This document shows positions 7,887-16,150 of a stretch of 64,000 bases of DNA, in pieces (position 1 is the first letter of the stretch; every line of letters starts with the position of its first letter). The position numbers and the translations under genes were made by a program. This DNA is from Patescibacteria group bacterium (GTDB lineage: Bacteria; Patescibacteriota; Microgenomatia; UBA1400; MFAQ01), in NCBI GenBank assembly GCA_018819325.1, contig JAHJQJ010000083.1:1-64000 (forward strand), in the 5' to 3' direction. The notes under the pieces are model-generated. The model worked only from the letters and a program-made list of their open reading frames with translations. It did no database searches and was not told where the DNA came from.

Positions 7887-8638
7887 TAGTTGTATTTACC
7901 TTTAAGGTCGTTTAATTTTACGGTTATTATTTGATTAAACATGTCGATTGACTCGGTTATGAAATTTTTACCTTTGCCGGTGGAGACGTCTTCGTTTTGC
8001 CAGACTACATCAACTTCTTTTAGTTTGTGACCTGTTTTTTCTGCTAGAAATAGCAGTTCTACGTCGTAGGCGGAGACGGTCCAACCTTTGGCATTTTTGG
8101 CATTTTTTATTACGGATAATTTGGGAAAGATTTGTAAAGCTATTTCTCTCTTTAATGATTTAAAGCCGCACTGGGTGTCTGAGATATTTTTTAGCAAGAA
8201 TGTTTGACGGACGACTCTGAAACCCCAAGAGGTGAGTTGACGAACAAATGGGAAATTTTTTCTAGCCTTACCTCTGGAACCAAAAACTACGTTAAAACCT
8301 TTTTTATACCAAGGAAGAAGTTTTTCTATTTCTTTTAGTGGCGTGGACTGATCCATGTCTGCAAATAAAACTATTTCTCCCTTAGCTTTTTTTATACCAC
8401 TCCAAAGACCCTGGGCTTTACCACCATGATTGCCTTTGATTAGTTTGAAACCTTTATGATTATTTACAAAGCTTTCTAGAATTTTTATACTGCCATCGGT
8501 AGAGCCGTCGTCGTTTATTATTACTTCCCAAGTAAATTTGGCCTTTCTAAGATAATTTACAACTTCTTCTAGCACCCCACGCTCTAGATTTTCCTTTTCG
8601 TTATAGTTGGGGATAATTATGGAGACCTTGGGCTTCAT
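7886..8638 (-). CDS. Glycosyltransferase family 2, polyprenyl-phosphate glucosyltransferase-like
   Basis: This 250-residue GT-A enzyme begins VSIIIPNYNEKENL. It contains the nucleotide/metal motifs INDDGSTDGS and LFADMDQSTP (a DxD equivalent), then the ISDTQCGFKSLKRE segment typical of dolichyl/undecaprenyl-phosphate glucosyl- or mannosyltransferases. It has no C-terminal membrane domain. It should load a sugar from a nucleotide donor onto a lipid phosphate at the inner membrane face, supplying the GT39 enzymes. The stop overlaps the next gene start by one base, so the two are coupled. The exact sugar is not predictable. Confidence 0.88.
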   Translation of the reverse strand: MKPKVSIIIPNYNEKENLERGVLEEVVNYLRKAKFTWEVIINDDGSTDGSIKILESFVNNHKGFKLIKGNHGGKAQGLWSGIKKAKGEIVLFADMDQSTPLKEIEKLLPWYKKGFNVVFGSRGKARKNFPFVRQLTSWGFRVVRQTFLLKNISDTQCGFKSLKREIALQIFPKLSVIKNAKNAKGWTVSAYDVELLFLAEKTGHKLKEVDVVWQNEDVSTGKGKNFITESIDMFNQIITVKLNDLKGKYN

Positions 8639-8643
8639 GCGGT

Positions 8644-10113
8644 TTATTGTAGCCTAAGGCGACGGTGGACTTCTATGCCACCGAAATTTTCTTGTTTATT
8701 GATTTCACCGATACCTGACTGGCGGTCCATCCAAGCCTGAAGTCGTTCTGGGTGAGGTGGATCGACCTCGCTAAGTGTAATCAGTAAGGGGACAAGTTCT
8801 TTGCTTGGTTGGCGGTCATATTTTTTTGGACCGTACCACAAAAATAAATAGTCGTAAGCGTGAGGAATTACCGGCGGAACGTAAACGTCGATATTGAAAG
8901 GTTCGTTACCAGCTTGCTGGTAAACCCAATCGATGGTCTGGAGTTGATTACCAAAACTAATATTTTCTGGGCCAGAGAAACTAGAGTTAAGATAGTTCTT
9001 TAATAGAATAAAGTTTGGCTTGGCGAATAGAAATAAAATAATTACAGGAATTATAGCCCAATGTTTTTTGGTAAATAGATGTGCGATACTGCCTGAAACT
9101 AGAATAATAAATATGGGAAAAAGACCAACGAGATAGTAGCTATAAAAATTACCTTGATTGCCTCTATAAAAACTTAAAACCAGAAGTGGAAAGAATAATA
9201 ACCAGAGCAGAAGATAATTAATTGAAGTTTTGTATTTTTTGGTAGTTAATGAGACAAAGAGAACTAAAACTAAAACTAAAGTTAGATACAGATAGTTTTG
9301 AGGAATCAAGAGGGTGGCAAAAGTATCTTGATAGAAATGCCAACGGTCAATTGTCTTTGGAATAGAAAAGATAAAACTTGGATTGGTAGAGTCGGCGAAG
9401 TGTTTTATTATAGCCTTGAACATTATGTGGTCATGGCGAAAGTCGAATAAAACCTGGGGGATGAGGGTTAAAAGAAATACAAAAACCGAGGAAATTAAGG
9501 TTTTGACAGATGGCCAGTATTTTTTTTGGAACAAGAAAAACAGAAAAACGGCGGGGATAAACCAGATTTCTGAGGCAATCTCTAGTTGAAGGTTTAGACC
9601 TAGCATGAGGGCAGTAATGGGCCAGTAGAGTGATGTTTTTTTGGCTTTAATTATTTGAATTAGGCTGTAGATCATGATGGGGACGGTGGTAAAAATGAGT
9701 GAGGGTTCAGAAAGCCAACGAGATAGGGAGACTAAGTGGTTTGAAAACCCTAATAAAAATACAGCTACCAGACCAGCCGTGGGAGAAAATAAAGCCTTAG
9801 CAGAGAGATAGATAAAGTAGAGACCAACCATGTTGATTATCTGCAACCATATGGCCGCAACTATTGGACTCCCCTGCCCTATTAGGTAACCTGGAAGAAG
9901 AAGGTAATAGAATAAAGGACCCCGTAAGATTCCGGCAAGGCCGGTGGTGGGGCCAACTAAAACTGGCTTAGGTGTGTGGATCATTTCGTGGATAATTAGA
10001 GCATCTCTTCCTTGATCAAAATAAAATCTTAGAAGTGCGTCGGTACGATAAGAGCGAACAAAAAAAGCACCGAGGAGGAGGATTGCCAAAATTATTTTGT
10101 GTTTATTTTGCAT
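8644..10113 (-). CDS. GT39-like membrane glycosyltransferase
   Basis: This 489-residue polytopic protein has a first periplasmic loop FYFDQGRDALIIHEMI and then GLAGILRGPLFYYLLLPGYL, the layout of ArnT-like GT-C enzymes (acidic residue near the first helix, GPLFYY loop). It closely resembles the next gene upstream (GDEGRDVRVVRDIL ... GPLYYYLMTP), so the two are tandem paralogs. The gene overlaps that paralog by 11 bp and is followed after 5 bp by the GT2 gene. Expected role: transfer of sugars from polyprenyl phosphates to envelope glycans or proteins. Substrate is not known. Confidence 0.8.
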   Translation of the reverse strand: MQNKHKIILAILLLGAFFVRSYRTDALLRFYFDQGRDALIIHEMIHTPKPVLVGPTTGLAGILRGPLFYYLLLPGYLIGQGSPIVAAIWLQIINMVGLYFIYLSAKALFSPTAGLVAVFLLGFSNHLVSLSRWLSEPSLIFTTVPIMIYSLIQIIKAKKTSLYWPITALMLGLNLQLEIASEIWFIPAVFLFFLFQKKYWPSVKTLISSVFVFLLTLIPQVLFDFRHDHIMFKAIIKHFADSTNPSFIFSIPKTIDRWHFYQDTFATLLIPQNYLYLTLVLVLVLFVSLTTKKYKTSINYLLLWLLFFPLLVLSFYRGNQGNFYSYYLVGLFPIFIILVSGSIAHLFTKKHWAIIPVIILFLFAKPNFILLKNYLNSSFSGPENISFGNQLQTIDWVYQQAGNEPFNIDVYVPPVIPHAYDYLFLWYGPKKYDRQPSKELVPLLITLSEVDPPHPERLQAWMDRQSGIGEINKQENFGGIEVHRRLRLQ

Positions 10114-11569
10114 GAGTGAGTTTGAAAATTTTTATGTGATCTATTTGCCAGTCTGCTACGGTGTCGGCCGGACCAAAAATGGCAATTTGCCAAGCAGGGT
10201 TACCTTCTGGTTGACAGTCTTGATCTTCACAAATCACGAATAACTGATCTGAGATGCCATCCTCCCCCCTTATCATTTCTGCCTTTTTATTTTCTAAGAA
10301 ATACCTATATGATTCGTCGTAGTTTTGTTTGGCAATTAGGCCGAAGTTGAATGGTTCCCCAGCTGATTCTTTTATTACTAGGTCAATTACATCTTTAGTT
10401 CTTTGAAGCTGATTGTTTGGGGTTTGTTTAAGAGGGGATCTGTTAATGTTAACAATAACTAACCAAGAAAATAAAGCTATGCTCAAGAATTTATGAGCGT
10501 ATGTACCTTGGAATAATCGGCTAATTACCCAACCAATCAGTATAAAAATTGCTGGCCAAAAGAAACCAAAATAGTGAGCGTAAATAGGATGTTTGTACAT
10601 ACTAAGACCTAAAACGGCAAAACCTATCCAGGTAAACAAGATAATTGCGGGGGCTTTTTTCTTTTCTTTGGCAAAAGCCCAAAGACCAAGTAGAAAAACC
10701 GAAAAAGATATCAAGACAACATTTTCTTCTATTTGTCCAAGCAGTAGATCGGCGGTTATTTTGTTCCAGACAGGAAATAATCGGTCAGGATTGACTGGAT
10801 TTAGATTTACGGTGGTCTGTTGAGTGGTGAAAAATGTTTTAAAAGCGTTGTAGTTTAACCCATTATGTTTTAGATCGAATAATACCAAGGGACTCATTAA
10901 AAATAGAAAAATTACTAAGGATTTTAAACTGGTGGCCAGAAACTGTTTCTTTTTTATTGATAAAAGCCAGAAGGCTGCTAGAGTTGGAATTAACAATAAC
11001 CCTAGGTAGTGCATTTGCAAAGCAAAGGCAAAAGATATGGCACTTAAGATTAACCAGCGGCGGTTTTTACCCTGCCAAACTTGATATATGCTAAAAATAC
11101 TTAATAGGGCAAAAAGGGGCATAGGATTTGGATTCCATGAAGAACGCGAATAAATTATAGCCACTGGAGAAATGGCCATAAGAAAAGCGGCTACCAGACC
11201 AGAGAGTGGGTTGAACCATGTGCGGGCTACCCACCAAGTTAAACCAATGGTAAGGGCACCAATAATGGCATTCAAAACTGCTGGGCCAACTGGATTTAAA
11301 CCTGATAAGAAAAGGGCGGGGGTCATTAGATAATAGTACAAAGGACCTAAGTACATATTACCGATGCTGGTTTGCGGGCCAATAAAAGCCAGATTGCCTT
11401 TTAGAATATCTCTTACCACCCTAACATCCCTGCCTTCATCGCCTAAAAAAGTGAGATATTCATCGATACGATAGAGACGAAGCAAGAGAGCCGCAAAAAC
11501 GATAACTGTTAAGGCGATTATCTCTAGGCGATTTTTTTGAATAAATTGCTTAATTTTTTTACAACACAT
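10103..11569 (-). CDS. GT39-like membrane glycosyltransferase (paralog of downstream gene)
   Basis: This 488-residue protein has a cytoplasmic Lys-rich N-terminus, then FLGDEGRDVRVVRDILKGN, with the Asp-Glu pair typical of GT-C catalytic loops, and SIGNMYLGPLYYYLMTPALF. About 11-12 hydrophobic segments follow, then a soluble C-terminal segment ending FKLTHAK. It overlaps the downstream paralog by 11 bp and lies 1 bp after the GT2 gene stop, so it is the second gene of a run of three coupled genes. The clear resemblance to the next gene suggests tandem duplication. Confidence 0.8.
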   Translation of the reverse strand: MCCKKIKQFIQKNRLEIIALTVIVFAALLLRLYRIDEYLTFLGDEGRDVRVVRDILKGNLAFIGPQTSIGNMYLGPLYYYLMTPALFLSGLNPVGPAVLNAIIGALTIGLTWWVARTWFNPLSGLVAAFLMAISPVAIIYSRSSWNPNPMPLFALLSIFSIYQVWQGKNRRWLILSAISFAFALQMHYLGLLLIPTLAAFWLLSIKKKQFLATSLKSLVIFLFLMSPLVLFDLKHNGLNYNAFKTFFTTQQTTVNLNPVNPDRLFPVWNKITADLLLGQIEENVVLISFSVFLLGLWAFAKEKKKAPAIILFTWIGFAVLGLSMYKHPIYAHYFGFFWPAIFILIGWVISRLFQGTYAHKFLSIALFSWLVIVNINRSPLKQTPNNQLQRTKDVIDLVIKESAGEPFNFGLIAKQNYDESYRYFLENKKAEMIRGEDGISDQLFVICEDQDCQPEGNPAWQIAIFGPADTVADWQIDHIKIFKLTHAK

Positions 11570-11570
11570 G

Positions 11571-12272
11571 TTATTTTAGGGCCCACCAGAGCTGGAGAGT
11601 TTCTTTTACGGCTTTAGAAATTACCTTTAAATTGCCACCGGTGGACTTGCCTGTAGTTCTTGGGTAATGGCCTACCGGAACTTCTTTGAACTTATATCCG
11701 GCTCTTTTGGCGCGGATCAAAAACTCTGTTTCGGTAATGGCTGACTCTGTTTTTAATTTGGGCAACCTATCTACCACTTCTTTCTTTATTAACTTGAAAC
11801 CACAGTCGGCGTCTTTGACCCAGAATTTGAACCAAAATAAATTCCAAAGTTTTAAAAGATAGGCTGTGCCAATTCTTAAACCAGAGTCAGCTCTGTTTTG
11901 CCTGTAGCCAATAACCAAATCGTAATCATTAATGTATTTAATAAACTTGCCAATTTCTGCAAAGTCAAACTGGCCATCGGCGTCTATGAAGGAAATGTAT
12001 TTATATTTTGACCCGTAGAGACCGGTTTTTAAGGCGCCGCCATAACCCTTGTTAGGGTTGTGGGTGATCATTCTTACTACGTTTGGATTTTTTTTAATTA
12101 TCTGGTTAACTACTTCTTCTGTTCTGTCTGTTGAACCATCATTGACCACCAAAATTTCGTATTTTTTAGCCACTTTCCTTAGAATTGCGTCTGACTTGAT
12201 GATGGTTTGACTGATTACTTTCTCTTCGTTGTAGGCAGGGAGGAACAAGGAAAGTTCTGAAAGCTTCTTCAT
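11571..12272 (-). CDS. Glycosyltransferase family 2, dolichol/polyprenyl-phosphate mannosyltransferase-like
   Basis: This 233-residue GT-A protein begins LSLFLPAYNEEKVISQ, followed by VVNDGSTDRTEEVV, FIDADGQFD (DxD motif) and VKDADCGFKLIKKE, the signature of polyprenyl-phosphate mannosyl/glucosyltransferases. It lacks transmembrane segments. It likely makes the lipid-phosphate sugar used by the two GT39-like enzymes encoded directly downstream. The start is the ATG at 12272. A TATACT box on the minus strand ends 9 nt upstream, within a 24-bp intergenic region shared with the divergent PIG-V-like gene. Confidence 0.88.
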   Translation of the reverse strand: MKKLSELSLFLPAYNEEKVISQTIIKSDAILRKVAKKYEILVVNDGSTDRTEEVVNQIIKKNPNVVRMITHNPNKGYGGALKTGLYGSKYKYISFIDADGQFDFAEIGKFIKYINDYDLVIGYRQNRADSGLRIGTAYLLKLWNLFWFKFWVKDADCGFKLIKKEVVDRLPKLKTESAITETEFLIRAKRAGYKFKEVPVGHYPRTTGKSTGGNLKVISKAVKETLQLWWALK

Positions 12273-12281
12273 TATTTTTTA

Positions 12282-12289
12282 AGTATACT
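12282..12289. promoter_or_regulatory. Shared bidirectional -10 palindrome AGTATACT
   Basis: Only 24 bp separate two divergent genes. The palindrome AGTATACT gives TATACT on both strands. On the plus strand the box ends 7 nt before the ATG at 12297, consistent with a leaderless message. On the minus strand the gap is 9 nt. No convincing -35 element is visible on either strand. Confidence 0.55.
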
Positions 12290-12296
12290 ATAGATA

Positions 12297-13433
12297 ATGA
12301 AGAAACTGGTTAATAAATGGGTGCTGGTTGGTTTAGCGGTTTTTTCTGTTTTTTTGGTGTGGTTACCATTTTATTTACGGCTAGATAACTTTTGGGGGCT
12401 TAATTTAAGTGAAGGGCCACTTGTTTTATGGAAGAATTTTGACGGGCCAAATTATTTAATTATTGCTAAGACTTGGTACAACAAAACGGCTATTGCTGCT
12501 GATTTTTCTTCTCCTTTACCTTTGGAATACTACCCAGCTCACTGGCCTTTGTATCCAGCAATAATCTTCTTGTTTGATCTTTTCTTACCAGGTCCTTGGG
12601 CCATGCTTTTTGCCAGTCTTTTAGGAGTGGCGATCTTTTACTTGGTGTTATATAAATTTTTAGTTCATTTTGGGGTCAAACCCAAACAGGCTTTTTGCTT
12701 GGGGGTGGTTAGTTTAGTTTTACCGGCTAGATGGATTGCCTTGCGTTCGACAGGTTCACTCGAGGGCTGGTTTATGGCCTTTATTTTGCTATCGTTAATG
12801 GCTTACAAAAATAAAAAATACTGGCAGGCTGGATTGTGGGGGGCCTTGGCACAACTAACCAAGAGCCCAGCAATTTTATTGTTTGCCTCGTTTGGACTGT
12901 ATGAGCTGTTGCAGGTTATAAAAAACCAAACGAGAGTCGCGATCGCGACTGTGAATTGGTTGAAGACCAGCTTGATTCCCCTGACGGTATTGTTGGTTTT
13001 TGGTTTTTATTGGTTACGGACTGGTAATTTTTGGGCATATTTAAATAGTGGTGATAATTTTCATTTGTTTTGGCCACCGTTTTCTATATTTGGTAAGGGT
13101 GGAGCTTGGGTGGGAGATTTTTGGCTAGAGGAAATTATCTGGCTTTGGTTAATTTATGGCGTGGGGACAGCCAAACTTTGGTTAAAAAATGAAAAATTAC
13201 TGGCTGGGTTTGCAGGCATATTTTTTGCGTCTACTTTGTTTGTTTCACATAGAGACTTGGCCCGTTACATTATCCCCATATTCCCGCTAATGCTTTTAGG
13301 CTACAAAGATGTGCTGGCTAAAAGGGAGTTTAAATGGGCCTTAGCCATAGTCGTTATTCCCGCTTTTCTATTTGCTCTTAATTTTATTTTGAACAATATG
13401 GCCCCAGTCGCCGATTGGGCACCGTATTTATAA
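12297..13433 (+). CDS. PIG-V-like membrane mannosyltransferase
   Basis: This 378-residue polytopic protein carries the loop FDGPNYLIIAKTWY and then YYPAHWPLYPAIIFLF. These match the (D)GxxYxxIA and YPxxxPLYP patterns of the GPI-mannosyltransferase-II (PIG-V) family of GT-C enzymes that use polyprenyl-phosphate mannose. It ends in a run of hydrophobic helices. It is the only plus-strand gene in the glycan region, transcribed from the 24-bp divergent promoter, and converges on the GtrA-fusion gene with 2 bp between stops. Acceptor and sugar are inferred from family only. Confidence 0.75.
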   Translation: MKKLVNKWVLVGLAVFSVFLVWLPFYLRLDNFWGLNLSEGPLVLWKNFDGPNYLIIAKTWYNKTAIAADFSSPLPLEYYPAHWPLYPAIIFLFDLFLPGPWAMLFASLLGVAIFYLVLYKFLVHFGVKPKQAFCLGVVSLVLPARWIALRSTGSLEGWFMAFILLSLMAYKNKKYWQAGLWGALAQLTKSPAILLFASFGLYELLQVIKNQTRVAIATVNWLKTSLIPLTVLLVFGFYWLRTGNFWAYLNSGDNFHLFWPPFSIFGKGGAWVGDFWLEEIIWLWLIYGVGTAKLWLKNEKLLAGFAGIFFASTLFVSHRDLARYIIPIFPLMLLGYKDVLAKREFKWALAIVVIPAFLFALNFILNNMAPVADWAPYL

Positions 13434-13435
13434 AT

Positions 13436-14593
13436 TCATTTTTTCTTCCAGATGATTTTGTTGTACATGATCCAGTTGTAGGGGAGGACGAGGAAAAGGA
13501 TTATGAATGGGAGGAGTAATTGGCGATACTGGGCACCAAATACACTGACACCGATGGTGCCGACTACAGTTTGAATAATTAAAGCGCCAGCTGAAGTGAA
13601 GTTGAACTGGAGGAACTTTTTAGTGAGGGCGGACAAGCCTTTGATTTTATCTGACTTGAAGGTCCAGATATTATTTAGAGTGAAGTTGGAGATGATGGCG
13701 GCTTCTGTGGAGACACCCCAAGCCATCCACTCTGGTTGACCTAGATTGGCAACTAACTGAAGTAAGGTAGCATTGACTAAGTAACCGATGAAACCTACCG
13801 TACCAAACTTTAAGAATTTTTTTACAAAAGGATCGTCATATAATCTTACGTGCAAAACTGTTTTTAGAGTGTCTGCAGCGGTTTTAGGTTCAATTTTTGA
13901 CTCACCTACCGTGCGAAGGCCAAACTGTAGGGGAATTTCTTTTATTTTGGCTCCAAGTAAGACCATTTTGAACAAAAACTCTAATTTGTAGGCGAAGCTT
14001 TTGGTGTAGAGATTGTCCATGTCCATTTTGTTTACAAAACCCTTGACTCTACTGGCCTTAAGACCGGTGGTGGGGTCGGTGATTTTGAAGAAGTTCTTGA
14101 AAGGGAAGAAGAGGATAAAACGGGCCGTAAAACCACCTACTTCTGAGAAGAAAACTCTTTTGAATCCCCAACCTTTGGGATTACTGCCACCTTTGATTTT
14201 TCTGGAACCCAAAACGTAGTCTGCGCCGTTTTCGATTTCTTTTAACATGGCGGGGATAGTTTCTGGTGGGTGTTGGAAATCGCTATCGAACTCTATGATT
14301 GTGTCTGCGTCTAATTTATTCATGGCTTCCTTGAAGCCCTTAACGTAAGCGTTACCTATACCGGCTTTTTCTTTGTTTAATAGTAAATAAAGGTCTTTGT
14401 ATTTCTTTTGTTTTTCTTGAACTACTTTGTAGGTGCCGTCGGGTGAGGTGTCGTCGACTACCAATAATTTACAGTGCCAGTTTTTTATTTGGGGAAAGGT
14501 TTTCTTAAATAGGTGATCAATCATCTTGCCGATTGAATCGACTTCGTTATATGTGGGGATGACTACTACGGCGGTTTGTTTTTTGTTGTTCAT
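13436..14593 (-). CDS. Polyprenyl-phosphate mannosyltransferase fused to a GtrA-like membrane domain
   Basis: Residues ~5-240 form a GT2 domain (VVVIPTYNEVDSIG, VVDDTSPDGT, IIEFDSDFQHPPE, TDPTTGLKASR). The last ~125 residues have four hydrophobic helices of the GtrA type (FGTVGFIGYLVNATLLQL, NFTLNNIWTFK), thought to help flip lipid-linked sugars. Such fusions make and probably translocate Und-P or Dol-P hexose. The ATG at 14593 is chosen over an upstream in-frame start at 14629 because a TATACT box (14600-14605) ends exactly 6 nt before it. The gene lies at the border of the integron-like array and may not belong to it. Confidence 0.85.
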   Translation of the reverse strand: MNNKKQTAVVVIPTYNEVDSIGKMIDHLFKKTFPQIKNWHCKLLVVDDTSPDGTYKVVQEKQKKYKDLYLLLNKEKAGIGNAYVKGFKEAMNKLDADTIIEFDSDFQHPPETIPAMLKEIENGADYVLGSRKIKGGSNPKGWGFKRVFFSEVGGFTARFILFFPFKNFFKITDPTTGLKASRVKGFVNKMDMDNLYTKSFAYKLEFLFKMVLLGAKIKEIPLQFGLRTVGESKIEPKTAADTLKTVLHVRLYDDPFVKKFLKFGTVGFIGYLVNATLLQLVANLGQPEWMAWGVSTEAAIISNFTLNNIWTFKSDKIKGLSALTKKFLQFNFTSAGALIIQTVVGTIGVSVFGAQYRQLLLPFIILFLVLPYNWIMYNKIIWKKK

Positions 14594-14804
14594 GGAGTAA
14601 GTATAGCATTTGGATATAGTTTGGTGCACCGACCATCTTGTTCAAACCAAGTTAAATCTAGTGGAAGGTTCTCACATAGCTTGGTTCCCAGATATGACAG
14701 GGTTTCTTTCATTTGATTGATTAAGGTTGATAACTGAATTGTATTATAAACTGTGGTGATCTGGGTGAGCGTGGTGCAACGACCCCCTGAGTAAATCTGG
14801 GTAT

Positions 14805-15380
14805 CTATTTTAAATAAACAGCATAAGGAGCTTTTAACTTACTGCTTGCAATTATATCTCGATATCTTGATTTCATACCTTGGCTATTTTTTTTAACTAC
14901 ACAAACAGTAGACGCTCCTTGTGATGTTTTTACAGATCTAGAATCATCGAAAAAATCCGAATATTGCCACAGATCAATCTTTATATTTTTAACAACACCA
15001 ATCTCATCCAAAACAAGCCCTGTTGTATTGCTGTCTACTTTTCCGGTTACCTTAATTTCCTTAGGAACATTTAACCAATTAACATTATCGTCAGAAAACT
15101 GTTGTGCTTTTGATATTGTTTTGGTTGGTTGGGCACCGCCTTTTTGAGATGGGGCAATAAAAAGACAATAAATTTCTTGTGAATTACTAAGGGCAGTTTG
15201 ACAGATTTGCTGAATTTGTCCTGTTTTAGCACGAAAAGACTTGATCAACCAAAATGTTTTCCCAGTGTTATTAATCTCTTGTCGTTTTCTATCGAGGATG
15301 CCAAAAAGTGTTTCTCCTGCGTGAACTCCCACCACACTTAAAACGAGAAATTTATTGTTTAGGATTTTTGAGATGTTCAT
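14805..15380 (-). CDS. Cassette gene 6: unknown cytoplasmic protein
   Basis: The predicted protein is about 191 residues, without signal peptide or membrane segment. Recognisable segments include GKTFWLIKSFRAKTGQIQQI, SQEIYCLFIAPSQKGG and KAQQFSDDN, but I do not know the family. The ATG at 15380 is preferred over the GTG three bases upstream because a TATTCT box ends 6 nt before it. TTAGGC, part of the attC right box, stands 18 bp before that -10 box. This is the last gene of the array. The 175 bp between it and the next gene (14630-14804) hold no further ORF or clear attC. Confidence 0.7.
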   Translation of the reverse strand: MNISKILNNKFLVLSVVGVHAGETLFGILDRKRQEINNTGKTFWLIKSFRAKTGQIQQICQTALSNSQEIYCLFIAPSQKGGAQPTKTISKAQQFSDDNVNWLNVPKEIKVTGKVDSNTTGLVLDEIGVVKNIKIDLWQYSDFFDDSRSVKTSQGASTVCVVKKNSQGMKSRYRDIIASSKLKAPYAVYLK

Positions 15381-15410
15381 CACGATAGAATAGATACTCA
15401 GATTTATTTC

Positions 15411-15504
15411 GCCTAACGTTTCGGACTATACGAAGTCCTGATTCTGATTTTATCAGGATTTGGGTTAAATTTCTTCAAAATTTACCGTATAGTCCGTGTT
15501 AGGC
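15411..15504. repeat. attC-like recombination site A
   Basis: Outer boxes GCCTAAC (15411-15417) and GTTAGGC (15498-15504) are exact complements and fit the attC R boxes. Inner arms GGACTATACG and CGTATAGTCC pair perfectly after unpaired spacers of different length. The loop contains a further TCCTGATTCTGATTTTATCAGGA stem, given here only as its arms TCCTGAT/ATCAGGA. It sits 10 bp after the stop of cassette gene 5 and 31 bp before the start of gene 6. Confidence 0.82.
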
Positions 15505-15513
15505 GATGGAAAT

Positions 15514-15792
15514 TTATTCCGCTATACAAATTCTAAAAGTTCCCCAGCCAGTATAGCTTGAGGGGCGACCTCCAAGCTTACGGCATTCTTCATCATCTTC
15601 AACACCTTGATAAATCTTGACCATATATTTCTCTCTAGGCCCAGGACAATAGTCGCTACAAGCAAAGTGGTCAACAATAGGAGGTTTTTCTATGTCAGTC
15701 ACCTCTGAACTTTTTGGAACCTTTGATAGAAATACAAAAGCCAAGACGACAATGATTGTTGCTGTGATTGTTAAAACAATTAGTTTTTTCAT
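15514..15792 (-). CDS. Cassette gene 5: small membrane-anchored or secreted Cys-containing protein
   Basis: I place the start at the ATG at 15792, giving 92 residues (MKKLIVLTITATIIVVLAFV). TATAAT (15799-15804) ends exactly 6 nt upstream of it. A longer frame to 15972 would run through the attC-like site and is rejected. The N-terminus is a signal anchor or uncleaved signal peptide. The soluble part has four cysteines within ACSDYCPGPREKYM, DDEECRKLGGRP and FRICIAE, which may pair as disulfides outside the cell. The family is unknown to me. As with many integron cassettes, the gene is short and flanked tightly by attC-like sites. Confidence 0.72.
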   Translation of the reverse strand: MKKLIVLTITATIIVVLAFVFLSKVPKSSEVTDIEKPPIVDHFACSDYCPGPREKYMVKIYQGVEDDEECRKLGGRPSSYTGWGTFRICIAE

Positions 15793-15822
15793 AAATTCAT
15801 TATAAAGGAATAAATTTATTTC

Positions 15823-15922
15823 ACATAACGTTTGGGATATACGAAGTTTTTCTGTAGCGTAGTGAAAGAAAAATTTGGGTGAGGGGCGAGCCGAGCCCCG
15901 AACCGTATATCCCTTGTTATAC
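15823..15922. repeat. attC-like recombination site B
   Basis: Left box ACATAAC (15823-15829) and right box GTTATAC (15916-15922) enclose inner arms GGGATATACG and CGTATATCCC. A nested hairpin (ggggcgagccgagcccc) fills the loop. The site follows cassette gene 4 by about 230 bp and lies 31 bp ahead of gene 5. Confidence 0.8.
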
Positions 15923-16150
15923 GCCCAGAACGAAAAGCGATATGATTTCTTATCGCTTAAGTGAAAGTACAACGGGGCGCGACCAAAGGGAGCGAGTTCA
16001 AAAAATATTTTTCAACCTTCACTCTCTTAAGTCTCTCTGGGATAAATTTGTTTTCTCTTTTGGGCGAATGGCAGAGGGGAACCAAAGGGGTGAATGCCTG
16101 AGCCCAATTCATCTATCGCACTGTCTTTATTTTCAGCTTGGTTGTGTACC
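15923..16150. other. 3' untranslated part of cassette 4, shared modules
   Basis: There is no gene in these 228 bp. They contain a hairpin (AAGCGATA/TATCGCTT, 15935-15958) and a 40-bp module (15959-15998) that recurs at 18495-18534 after cassette gene 2. They also hold one arm of a 21-bp inverted repeat (15997-16017) and a ~47-bp module (16057-16103) that recurs at 17246-17293 after cassette gene 3. Confidence 0.7.

Noticed and set aside
14630..14804. A seventh attC-like site after the last cassette gene
   Set aside because: ggtgcaccgacc and ggtgcaacgacc occur there as a near direct repeat, but no paired R boxes and inner arms could be found.
15793..15972. Longer frame for cassette gene 5
   Set aside because: It would translate through attC-like site B; a TATAAT box 6 nt before the inner ATG argues for the shorter gene.
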